Shown piece by piece: positions 1 to 5,543 of a stretch of DNA of 5,543 nucleotides; position 1 is the stretch's first letter; each line of letters begins with the position of its first letter. The DNA comes from Labilithrix sp. GTDB lineage: Bacteria > Myxococcota > Polyangia > Polyangiales > Polyangiaceae. Both the position numbers and the translations under genes were made by a program. The notes beneath the pieces were generated by a model that had not been told where the DNA came from, searched no databases, and worked only from the letters and a program-made list of their open reading frames with translations. The stretch spans positions 1-5,543 of the forward strand of contig JAQBQL010000005.1 of the NCBI GenBank assembly GCA_028287035.1. Reading direction: 5' to 3'.

Positions 1-810
1 GAGGACGCGGGCGACGGCGGCGACCCGGGCGCGGTGCCCGCGGGGTCCTGCGGCGCGCCCAATCCTGCGAAGGGCTTCGTGCCGAGCGTCTCGGTGAAGG
101 TCGGGACCGCCACGCGCACGTACGCGCTGACCGTCCCCAACGGCTACGACGGCACGAAGCTCTATCCGCTCGTGGTCGGCTTCCACGGCGACGGCGGGAA
201 CGGTGCCTCCTACCGGGCCTCCTTCCCGATCGAGGCGCAGGCGAACGGCGCGGCGATCTTCGCGTGGCCGAACGGGACGAACGCGAACAGCGGGCACTCG
301 TTCGACCAGGCGCACGATCCGCCGAGCAACGCCGACGTCGCGTTCTTCGACGCGCTCGTGGCGCAGGTCGACGCCACGTACTGCGTCGACAAGAAGCGCG
401 TGCTCGTCCACGGCATGAGCGGCGGCGCGTACTTCACGAACCAGCTCGGGCGCTGGCGCGCGACCGCCATCCGCGCCATCGCTCCGATGTCGGGCGGCGG
501 ACCGTTCGGCATCCAGAACAGCGACTACGATCCGAAGAACGGGGAGCTCACGGTCAACGGGCCCGTTCCGGCGCTCATGATCCACGGCCTCGCGGACACG
601 TCGGTGCCGATCACCGAGGGACAGAAGAGCCTCGCGTACTGGCGCATGGCCGACAAGAGCGCGAGCGGCCAGTCCGCGACGACGCCGAGCCCCTGCCAGA
701 AGCAGAACGGCGGAACGAAGGTCGTCACGTTCTGCGCGATCCCCGGGCTGACGCACGCCATCTGGTCGGGCGCCCCGGCGGCGGTCTGGCAGTTCTTCCA
801 GGCGAGCTGA
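1..810 (+). CDS. Secreted PHB depolymerase / feruloyl esterase-like serine hydrolase (LpqC family), 5' partial
   Basis: The frame is open from base 1, so the gene begins left of the window. The first in-frame GTG, at 34, looks internal because acidic linker sequence (EDAGDGGDPG) precedes it. That Asp/Gly linker is typical of the region after the signal peptide in exported myxobacterial proteins. The visible 269 residues form an alpha/beta hydrolase. They show an oxyanion-hole type GFHGDGG at about residues 60-66 and a nucleophile elbow GMSGG with Ser at codon 418-420. The acid is Asp in HGLAD at 595-597, and the catalytic His in LTHAIW is at 754-756. At least four Cys (SCG, TYC, SPC, TFC) fit disulfides in a protein outside the cytoplasm. 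The family cleaves ester bonds in polyhydroxyalkanoates, feruloylated or acetylated polysaccharides; the substrate here cannot be told. The gene is convergent with the permease gene that ends at 817 and has no evident link to that operon. Confidence 0.85.
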   Translation, partial: EDAGDGGDPGAVPAGSCGAPNPAKGFVPSVSVKVGTATRTYALTVPNGYDGTKLYPLVVGFHGDGGNGASYRASFPIEAQANGAAIFAWPNGTNANSGHSFDQAHDPPSNADVAFFDALVAQVDATYCVDKKRVLVHGMSGGAYFTNQLGRWRATAIRAIAPMSGGGPFGIQNSDYDPKNGELTVNGPVPALMIHGLADTSVPITEGQKSLAYWRMADKSASGQSATTPSPCQKQNGGTKVVTFCAIPGLTHAIWSGAPAAVWQFFQAS

Positions 811-816
811 GCGGCT

Positions 817-1656
817 TCAGCCGGGGAAGATGAGGAAGCCCGCCCCGGAGATGAAGAAGTTCAGGATGATGATCGCGAGCGAGGTGTTCACGACCGCGCG
901 GGTCGTTGCCCAGCCCACGCCCTCGGAGCCGCCGAACGTCGACAGGCCGCAGTAGCCGCTGACGATCGGGATGGCGGCGCCGTACGCGAGACACTTGGCG
1001 AGGCCCGTGAGGAGGTCGCCGGCATCGACGAGGCTCGTGTTGAAGAACACCTTCGTCGGGACGTCGAACGCGACGTACGCGGTGACGCCGCCGACCACGA
1101 AGGCGACCGCGCCGGACCAGACGATCAGCACGAGCGTCATGACGATGCTCGCGAGGAAGCGCGGCTTGATGAGGAAGTCGATGGGGTCGGCCGCGCTCAT
1201 CCGGAGCGCGTCGATCTGCTCGGTGACGACCATCGAGCCGATCTCCGCCGCGATCCCGGCCCCGACGCGCGTGGCGAGCATGAGCGCGCCGAGCGACGCC
1301 GCGAAGTCGCGCACCAGGAGCTCGAGGTACGTCGCGCCGAGCAGCGTGAAGTCGGGGACCACGCGCTTGCTCTGGAGGCCCGCCTGGTAGACGAGGATCA
1401 TCCCGAGGAAGCCCATCGTCACGGTCATGAAGAAGAGCGAGCGGTTGCCGATCTCGTACATCTGCGTGGCGAGCGCGCCCTTCTCGCGCTTGCCGCGGAA
1501 GGTGTAATAGAGCGTCCGCACGAACACCGAGTAGAGCTCGCGGCCACCGAGCGCGAGGTCGATGGCCGCCGCGCCGAGCTCCCCGACGACCCCGAGGGGC
1601 TCCTCGGCCGGGGCCATCGGCTCGGTGTCGGCGTGGGCGGGGGTGACGTTCGCCAT
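817..1656 (-). CDS. mlaE: MlaE-family ABC transporter permease, second and more divergent copy
   Basis: This 279-residue integral membrane protein is the permease of an MCE/Mla-type phospholipid ABC transporter, which moves lipids between the inner membrane and the periplasmic partner. The family hallmark AEIGSMVVTEQIDALR lies at residues 137-152, followed by DPIDFLIKPRF at 157-167. Hydrophobic segments lie at about 73-91, 116-134, 166-195, 217-236 and 257-277. A hydrophilic N-terminal extension of about 25 residues precedes an amphipathic stretch. The C-terminal GVGWATTRAVVNTS at 246-259 matches the usual MlaE ending. The ATG at 1656 is eight bases after the stop of the other permease gene, so the two are co-transcribed; the ribosome site is weak. 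The segment before the hallmark (VRDFAASLGALMLATR) departs from the usual REIAPLLTAL form kept by its neighbour. This suggests the two copies have taken separate roles in a heterodimer. It is the last gene of the operon. Confidence 0.9.
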   Translation of the reverse strand: MANVTPAHADTEPMAPAEEPLGVVGELGAAAIDLALGGRELYSVFVRTLYYTFRGKREKGALATQMYEIGNRSLFFMTVTMGFLGMILVYQAGLQSKRVVPDFTLLGATYLELLVRDFAASLGALMLATRVGAGIAAEIGSMVVTEQIDALRMSAADPIDFLIKPRFLASIVMTLVLIVWSGAVAFVVGGVTAYVAFDVPTKVFFNTSLVDAGDLLTGLAKCLAYGAAIPIVSGYCGLSTFGGSEGVGWATTRAVVNTSLAIIILNFFISGAGFLIFPG

Positions 1657-1664
1657 GGGACCGT

Positions 1665-2480
1665 TCAGCCCAGCGCGAAGCTCGTGAGGTAGTCGAGCAG
1701 GAACACGCCAGCGGCGCTCGCCATGACCGTCGCGTTCACGGCGCGGCCGACGCCGGGCGCGCCGCCCTTCGTCGCGAGGCCGAAGTGGCAGCTCGCGAGC
1801 GCGATCACGAGCCCGAACACGACGCTCTTCACGAGGCCGACCGCAACGTCACCGAAGCCGAGCAGGCCCCCGGTGAGCCCGTTGTAGAAGGTCGTCGCGC
1901 TCACGCCGAGGAGGGCCTGACCCGTGTAGGCAGCGCCGAAGATGGCGAGCGCGTCGGCGAAGAGCGTCATCATCAGCAGCGTGCTGACCACCGCCACGAA
2001 GCGCGGCGCGATGAGGAACGAGATGGGGTCGATGGCGAGGACCCGCAGCGCATCGAGCTGCTCGGTGACCACCATCGTGCCGAGCTCGGCGGTGTTGTTG
2101 GCGCCGACGCGCCCCGAGATCATGAGGGCCGTCAGCAGGGGAGCGATCTCGCGAAGCGTGCCGAACCCGGCGCCCCACCCGAGGAGGCCCTCGGCGCTGT
2201 AGCGCTTCACGAGCGCGGCGGCCTGGATGACCATGATGGCGCCGGTGAAGAGCGCAGTGACCGCGACGATCGGGAGCGACTTGACGCCCATCTTGTAGAG
2301 ATTCTTGAGGAGCTCGCGCCCGTCGATGCGCGGCGGCACGAGGCGCGCGAGGATGCGCGCCAGGAGGAGGGTCATGCCCCCGGCGGTCTCGGCGATGTCG
2401 AGGAACGAGGCGCCGAGGTTGCCCGCGAAGGACGAGAGCGCGCCGGCGCCTGGGGTGTCTGCGGGGGAGCCCGGTGCCAT
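1665..2480 (-). CDS. mlaE: MlaE-family ABC transporter permease, first and canonical copy
   Basis: This is a 271-residue inner-membrane permease of the MCE/Mla lipid transporter family. It carries the classic REIAPLLTALMISGRVG stretch (110-126) and AELGTMVVTEQLDALR (131-146), followed by DPISFLIAPRF (151-161). The C-terminal motif GAPGVGRAVNATVMAS (240-255) is also typical. Hydrophobic segments lie at about 70-90, 112-125, 162-187, 214-232 and 252-270. The ATG at 2480 is the earliest possible start, because an in-frame TAG lies five codons upstream (2493-2495). The upstream membrane gene ends 26 bases before it, and the second permease gene starts eight bases after it. E. coli MlaE works as a homodimer; two adjacent, clearly different copies suggest that each supplies half of the transmembrane dimer. 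The hallmark motifs are clear, so the family call is secure. The lipid carried and the direction of transport are not visible. Confidence 0.92.
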   Translation of the reverse strand: MAPGSPADTPGAGALSSFAGNLGASFLDIAETAGGMTLLLARILARLVPPRIDGRELLKNLYKMGVKSLPIVAVTALFTGAIMVIQAAALVKRYSAEGLLGWGAGFGTLREIAPLLTALMISGRVGANNTAELGTMVVTEQLDALRVLAIDPISFLIAPRFVAVVSTLLMMTLFADALAIFGAAYTGQALLGVSATTFYNGLTGGLLGFGDVAVGLVKSVVFGLVIALASCHFGLATKGGAPGVGRAVNATVMASAAGVFLLDYLTSFALG

Positions 2481-2506
2481 GCGAGGCGCCCACTATACAA
2501 CGGCGA

Positions 2507-2878
2507 TCAGTCGAGCGGCATGCCGAGCGCGAGGGCGAGGGCGATCACGACCACCGCGTTCGTCAGCAGGACGAGCGCGGCCCCCGCGAGGCCGAGGAGA
2601 AAGCCGACCGGGCTCCATCGCCACGGCCGGAGCAGCGACGACGACCGCGTGCGGAAGAAGTGAAACCACACCGCGACGATCCCGAGGAGGGGCGCCGCCA
2701 GCAGGGGCAGCCCGATGAGCGCGTTGTCGCGGCCGGGCGCCGCCCACGCGCGCGCGAGGCGCTCCTCGGCGAGGCGATCGCCGGACGCGGCGGCGCGCTC
2801 GAGGCGTCGCTCGTCCCACCGCACGACGAGCCAGCTCGCGGCGATCACCACCACCATCGAGACGACGAGGAGCACCAC
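2507..2878 (-). CDS. Small three-helix membrane protein of unknown function in the Mla-type operon
   Basis: I do not recognise a family for this 123-residue protein. It has three hydrophobic segments: residues 2-19, 53-75 and about 90-118. The first two are separated by a very charged, helical-looking loop (WDERRLERAAASGDRLAEERLARAW, in part). A short basic, Trp-rich turn with RTRS and RPWRW lies between the second and third. The GTG at 2878 is the first start in frame; the GTG at 2875 and the ATG at 2854 are alternatives, and no strong ribosome site separates them. The ATG would cut into the first helix, so I favour 2878. The gene sits 41 bases after the ATPase stop and 26 bases before the first permease gene, all on one strand. 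It is therefore probably co-expressed and may be an accessory or assembly subunit of the transporter, by position only. Codon use is as G/C-ending as in its neighbours, which supports real coding. Confidence 0.7.
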   Translation of the reverse strand: MVLLVVSMVVVIAASWLVVRWDERRLERAAASGDRLAEERLARAWAAPGRDNALIGLPLLAAPLLGIVAVWFHFFRTRSSSLLRPWRWSPVGFLLGLAGAALVLLTNAVVVIALALALGMPLD

Positions 2879-2919
2879 CTCGAGGGGGCTCTCGGTCGGC
2901 GCGGCGTGGGCAGGACGGC

Positions 2920-3675
2920 TCAGAGCGGCCCCTCGGTGAGGCCGTGCACGAACTGGCGGATGCGCGGCTCGGTGCTCTCCTGCGCCTCCTTGGTCGTTCC
3001 GTCGAAGATGAGCTGGCCGCGGTACATCATGCCGATGCGGTCGGTCACGGTGAGCAGTCGGTCGAGATCGCTCGAGACCATGATGACGGTGGCGTTGGCG
3101 GCGCGCTGCTCGGCGCGGAGCAGCTCGAAGATCTTCTGCGAGGTCACCGGGTCGAGGCCCGCGGCGGGCTCGTCGTAGAGGACGATGCTCGCCTGCGCGA
3201 TGGTCGCGCGCGCGACGCCGATGCGCTTCTTCTGCCCGCCCGAGAGGCCGGAGGGCATGCGGTCGCCGAAGCCCGTCATCGCCACGCAGGCGAGCCGCTC
3301 GTGGACGCGCTCCTGGATGGCCGCCTCGGGAAGCTGCGTGAGGCGCCGGAGCGGAAAGGCGATGTTGTCGGCGACCGTGAGGTGGTCGAAGAGCGCGTTG
3401 TTCTGGAAGAGCATGCCGATCTTCAGGCGCATCTGCTGGAGCTCGAGCTCGCTCGCCTGCGTCACGTCCTGTCCGTCGACGAGCACGCTGCCCGCGTCCG
3501 GCTTCATGAGGCCGGTCACCATCTTGAGGAGCACGCTCTTGCCCGCCGCGCCCGGGCCGATGAGGCCGTAGAGGCAGCCCTGCGGCACGTCGAGCGAGAC
3601 GTTGCGCAGGACGACCGACGGAGGACCGCCCGCCGCGGGACGGAACGCCTTCGAGATGCCCCGGATCGAGATCAC
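2920..3675 (-). CDS. mlaF: MlaF-type ABC transporter ATP-binding protein with Ser in place of the H-loop His
   Basis: This 251-residue cytoplasmic ATPase would power the MlaE-type permeases encoded downstream. The Walker A motif is GPGAAGKS (40-47), fitting GxxxxGKS but with Ala where a third Gly is common. The Q-loop is LFQNNALF (Q91) and the signature is LSGGQ (144-148). The Walker B motif VLYDEP (165-170) keeps the catalytic Glu169, and the D-loop is AGLDP (172-176). The C-terminal end IRQFVHGLTEGPL is the type seen in MlaF proteins, which distinguishes it from other importer ATPases. At the H-loop, where VSHD is usual, the sequence reads VSSD, placing Ser202 at the switch-His position (codon at 3070-3072). 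The start is GTG at 3675, overlapping the upstream TGA as GTGA, so translation is probably coupled to the SctJ-like gene. No MCE/MlaD, MlaB or MlaC gene is in the window. Confidence 0.9.
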   Translation of the reverse strand: MISIRGISKAFRPAAGGPPSVVLRNVSLDVPQGCLYGLIGPGAAGKSVLLKMVTGLMKPDAGSVLVDGQDVTQASELELQQMRLKIGMLFQNNALFDHLTVADNIAFPLRRLTQLPEAAIQERVHERLACVAMTGFGDRMPSGLSGGQKKRIGVARATIAQASIVLYDEPAAGLDPVTSQKIFELLRAEQRAANATVIMVSSDLDRLLTVTDRIGMMYRGQLIFDGTTKEAQESTEPRIRQFVHGLTEGPL

Positions 3676-4532
3676 GGCGCGCCGGTCGGCCTCTGCCGCG
3701 GATCGCGCACCGCCGCCTGCTGCTGTCGTTCGCCCTCGAGCTGCTCGCGGCGGAGTCTCGCGATGCGGGCGTAGAGGGCGAGGGACGTGCCGGCGAGGAC
3801 GAGGACGAGGAGGGCGAGCCCGGCGAGGGCGGCCTTCAGCGTGTTCATCGAGCCGCGCGCGACCGCAATCGGGCCGACGTGCGCCACGTCGGGGCGCGAG
3901 CTGGCGGGCCGCGCCGCGTGCGCGACGAACACGACGGCGACGTCACCCGGCACGAGGCCGGGGGCGCCGCCCGCCACGAGACGCTGCACCGACTCGGTGG
4001 CGAGGGGAGGGGTGCTGCCACGGTGCTCGACGAGGACGCTCGCGGTCGCCTTCATCGGCGGACCATCGCGCAGCCCGTCCCTCGGGGGCAGGTTCAGGTG
4101 CACGCGCGCCGCGAGGACGCCCTCGACGTTCGCGATCGTCCGCTCGAGCTCCCCGGCGAGGCCGGCGACGAGCTGCGCGTGCTCGGCGGCTTGGCTCGGC
4201 ACGAGCTGCCCGTGCTCGGCGGCGTCGAGGATGCCCTTCGCCTTGGCGCGCGGCAGCTGCTCGTCGCCCATCGTCACGAGGGCGCGCGAGGCGTCGTCGT
4301 GCGCGACGGTCACCCGGAACCGGCCCTCGACGGTGGGGTCGGCCTCCTTGGCGGCGTCGATGCCCGCATGGTCCAGAGCGACGACGACCCGGTTGGCGTC
4401 GCCCTCCTCGAGGCCGGCCGCGACGGGCACCGTGCAGCCGCCGAGGACCGCCGCCGCAAAGAGCCAGCCCGGCCACGACGCGTACGAACCGAGGTGGGTC
4501 CGGCGGGGCGGCGTTCGCTCGGAGGGGCGCAT
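3672..4532 (-). CDS. sctJ: SctJ/YscJ-like lipoprotein (type III secretion inner-ring family), first gene of the operon
   Basis: This 286-residue protein resembles SctJ (YscJ/PrgK/EscJ), the lipoprotein that forms the periplasmic inner-membrane ring of type III secretion systems. It has a signal peptide with hydrophobic core WLFAAAVLGG and a lipobox LGGC (Cys33). Next come CTVPVAAGLEEGDANRVVVA (33-52) and FRVTVAHDDASRAL, which match the first ring-building domain. The stretch LVAGLAGELERTIANVEGVL, then AARVHLNLP, then KATASVLVEHR (121-171) matches the second and is the strongest family signature. One transmembrane helix lies near residues 231-254, followed by a short basic tail, as in SctJ. 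FliF, the flagellar relative, has no lipobox and is much longer. The ATG at 4532 is backed by AGGAG ten bases upstream. No other type III secretion gene is visible, and the stop overlaps the ATPase start by four bases. It may serve the lipid transporter instead of a secretion machine, which is inference. Confidence 0.78.
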   Translation of the reverse strand: MRPSERTPPRRTHLGSYASWPGWLFAAAVLGGCTVPVAAGLEEGDANRVVVALDHAGIDAAKEADPTVEGRFRVTVAHDDASRALVTMGDEQLPRAKAKGILDAAEHGQLVPSQAAEHAQLVAGLAGELERTIANVEGVLAARVHLNLPPRDGLRDGPPMKATASVLVEHRGSTPPLATESVQRLVAGGAPGLVPGDVAVVFVAHAARPASSRPDVAHVGPIAVARGSMNTLKAALAGLALLVLVLAGTSLALYARIARLRREQLEGERQQQAAVRDPRQRPTGAP

Positions 4533-4542
4533 GATGGTCGGA

Positions 4543-4547
4543 CTCCT
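4543..4547 (-). promoter_or_regulatory. Ribosome binding site of the SctJ-like gene
   Basis: Read on the minus strand, AGGAG lies ten bases upstream of the ATG at 4532. It is the clearest ribosome site of the operon and supports that start. The downstream genes have weak sites and seem to rely on overlap or close spacing. Confidence 0.6.
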
Positions 4548-4726
4548 ATATCACGAGCGAAACGTCGATCGGCGTGGCGGCGTGGACGAGTTGTGTTGCT
4601 CTCCCTCGAACCCGATGCTAATCGGCCAATGGCTGCGTGACGGTGTGGGCGGCTCCCGCGTGAAAGCGCGAGCAGCGCCCCGTCACCCTCAGCATCGCCC
4701 AGCTGACACGTCCTCACCACGAAGGG

Positions 4727-4748
4727 CGCGCTGACCACACCCAGCGCG
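4727..4748. repeat. Perfect 7-base inverted repeat with 8-base loop
   Basis: CGCGCTG (4727-4733) and CAGCGCG (4742-4748) are exact reverse complements around ACCACACC. It lies in the divergent region upstream of the SWIM gene. No T-tract follows on either strand, so it is not a standard terminator. It could be an operator or a leader hairpin, or chance in GC-rich DNA. Confidence 0.4.
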
Positions 4749-4876
4749 ACGCGCATTTGGAACCTCGCGAGACTCGCGAAGCGAGCGACACCGCCTCCTC
4801 GGTCCCCACGATCTCCACGACCAGCACGGTCGGTGGTGCCGCGCCCTCGTCGCTCGAACAGCCCGAGAGTCGCGAG

Positions 4877-5543
4877 GTGAGGCCGCCGGTACCGTCGACG
4901 CCGTTCACCGACGCGCTCAGCCAGCTGAACGATCGCGCGCTGCGCCGGCTGCTCGGGGCTCGCGCATTCCTGAGGGGTTACGACTACGTGCGCCGTCAGG
5001 CGGTGACCGACGTGCTGATGGAGGAGCTCGCGGCGCGCGGGAACGTGCGCGGCACCGACCCCGATCCGTACGCGGTGAAGCTCCAGGTGACGCCGAACGG
5101 CTTCACGAGCGAGTGCTCGTGCCCGGCGTTCCCGAAGATCAACGGACACTGCAAGCACGTCGCCGCCCTCCTCATCGCGCTCCGTGATCAGGTCCGCCCG
5201 AAGCAGCCGCGCCAGGTGGCCGACGGCCAGCCCTCCGGCGCCCCGACCTCCTCCGGCGAGCGGCCCGAGCGCGCCGAGCGGCCCGACCGTGGCGAGCGGC
5301 CCGACCGCGGCGACCGCGCTTCGGCCCGCGGCGACCATGCCGACCGGCCCAGCGGCGCGCTCGACCGTCCGGGAAGCCCCGGACCGGACCGGAGCGACGG
5401 CGCCCGGCTGCTCGACAGCGGCGGCGGCGGCGAGGGCGCGGGAAGCAGCCGTCGCGCCCGGCGGCGCGCAAGGAAGCTCCTCGCGCAGCGCCCCGGGACC
5501 GGCGGTGGCGGCGGCGGCGGGATGCAGCATCCCGGCGGCGCGC
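4877..5543 (+). CDS. SWIM zinc-finger protein, N-terminal part (3' partial); possibly a SNF2-type helicase
   Basis: The frame is open from 4664 to the right edge, so the gene continues outside the window. From GTG 4877 the protein starts MRPPVPSTPFTDALSQL, followed by LNDRALRRLLGARAFLRGYDYV, a lead-in typical of SWIM proteins. The zinc-binding motif is C80-x-C82-x9-C92-x-H94 (CSCPAF then GHCKHVAALL), fitting CxCxnCxH. After about residue 105 comes a long disordered, charged linker rich in Arg, Asp, Gly and Pro, with three near-identical six-residue units (ERPERA, ERPDRG, ERPDRG), and later RRARRRARK and a Gly run. SWIM domains bind DNA or protein, and in bacteria often precede a SNF2/Rad54-type ATPase. 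That domain is not in view, so the helicase idea is inference. No ATG is available; GTG 4877 has GAGA eight bases upstream, while TTG 4757 would add 40 low-complexity residues. Confidence 0.75.
   Translation, partial: MRPPVPSTPFTDALSQLNDRALRRLLGARAFLRGYDYVRRQAVTDVLMEELAARGNVRGTDPDPYAVKLQVTPNGFTSECSCPAFPKINGHCKHVAALLIALRDQVRPKQPRQVADGQPSGAPTSSGERPERAERPDRGERPDRGDRASARGDHADRPSGALDRPGSPGPDRSDGARLLDSGGGGEGAGSSRRARRRARKLLAQRPGTGGGGGGGMQHPGGA
5258..5311 (+). repeat. Three tandem 18-base units inside the SWIM protein linker
   Basis: Units begin at 5258, 5276 and 5294, each starting GAGCGGCCCGA. They encode ERPERA, ERPDRG and ERPDRG. The second and third differ by one silent base (CGT or CGC), while the first differs more, consistent with recent in-frame duplication of a flexible charged linker. 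A degenerate continuation (GDR, ARGD, ADRP) follows. Confidence 0.75.

Larger units (their letters stand above)
4533..4876. promoter_or_regulatory. Divergent intergenic region between the Mla-type operon and the SWIM gene
   Basis: These 344 bases separate two divergently read units, so promoters for both should lie here. Part of it (4540-4625) is visibly less GC-rich than the genes. I see no convincing sigma-70 hexamer pair. A weak plus-strand candidate is TTGTGT at 4591-4596 with GATGCT/TGCTAA near 4614-4621. A weak minus-strand minus-10 candidate is TAGCAT (4615-4620). Inverted repeats include CGCGCTG/CAGCGCG at 4727-4748, an imperfect pair GTGACGG (4637-4643) and CCGTCAC (4680-4686), and TCGCGA palindromes at 4765, 4774 and 4870. 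If the SWIM gene begins at the TTG at 4757, the right third is coding instead. Confidence 0.4.

Noticed and set aside
806..821. Hairpin GCTGA-GCGGCT-TCAGC at the junction of the two convergent genes, as a bidirectional terminator
   Set aside because: The stem is only five base pairs, three of which follow automatically from facing TGA stop codons, and there is no T-tract on either side.
2474..3178. Long plus-strand frames opposite the Mla-type operon (for example 1785-2663, 2474-3178, 2944-3774)
   Set aside because: All give Arg/Glu/His/Asp-rich or Arg/Ser-rich products typical of antisense reading in GC-rich genes; the minus strand carries well-known family motifs throughout.
3672..4532. 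FliF (flagellar MS ring) as the identity of the first operon gene
   Set aside because: The protein has a lipobox Cys33, only one C-terminal membrane helix and 286 residues; FliF is about twice as long, with two membrane helices and no lipobox.
4531..4734. Plus-strand 67-codon ORF beginning ATGATG with GGAGG five bases upstream
   Set aside because: The apparent ribosome site and start are the reverse complement of the first codons of the SctJ-like gene. Codon use (TAT, TGT, TTG, CTA, AAA) lacks the local G/C-ending bias, and the product resembles no family.
5500..5521. Gly-codon run (GGC/GGT/GGG) near the right edge as a G-quadruplex or promoter signal
   Set aside because: It lies in frame within the disordered linker of the SWIM protein and is explained by a Gly run; there are too few GGG tracts for a strong quadruplex.
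4310..5530. 406-codon open frame on the minus strand
   Set aside because: It is a shadow across the SWIM gene, the intergenic region and the start of the SctJ-like gene. It is rich in Ala, Arg and Gly with no motifs, whereas the plus strand carries an exact SWIM zinc motif.

Overview
This is a GC-rich stretch (roughly 70% by eye) with strongly G/C-ending codons, GTG starts, acidic Asp/Gly-rich linkers and long shadow ORFs. That style, together with a LpqC-type esterase, an Mla-type lipid transporter and a SWIM zinc-finger protein with a charged repeat linker, suggests a myxobacterium-like organism (Myxococcota, possibly Polyangia). The assignment is inferred from style and gene families; no marker gene is present.

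Layout: (1) 1-810, plus strand: the 3' part of a secreted PHB-depolymerase/feruloyl-esterase-like hydrolase, cut off at the left edge. (2) 817-4532, minus strand: a compact five-gene operon read right to left. It contains a SctJ/YscJ-like lipoprotein (3672-4532), an MlaF-type ABC ATPase (2920-3675, overlapping the lipoprotein gene by four bases), a small three-helix membrane protein (2507-2878), and two different MlaE-type permeases (1665-2480 and 817-1656). The operon ends six bases from the esterase gene, tail to tail. (3) 4533-4876: a divergent intergenic region with several small inverted repeats. (4) 4877-5543, plus strand: the N-terminal part of a SWIM zinc-finger protein that runs off the right edge.

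How the operon may work: the ATPase and the two permeases form the core of an MCE/Mla-type phospholipid ABC transporter in the inner membrane. Normally such a core works with a periplasmic ring-forming MCE protein (MlaD). No MCE gene is present, and both ends of the transcription unit lie within the window. Where such a partner might be expected there is instead a lipoprotein resembling the inner-membrane ring subunit of type III secretion systems, translationally coupled to the ATPase, with no other type III secretion gene nearby. The ATPase also has Ser in place of the usual H-loop His. A SctJ-like ring serving as the periplasmic partner of an Mla-type transporter is the most interesting hypothesis here, and it is inference only.
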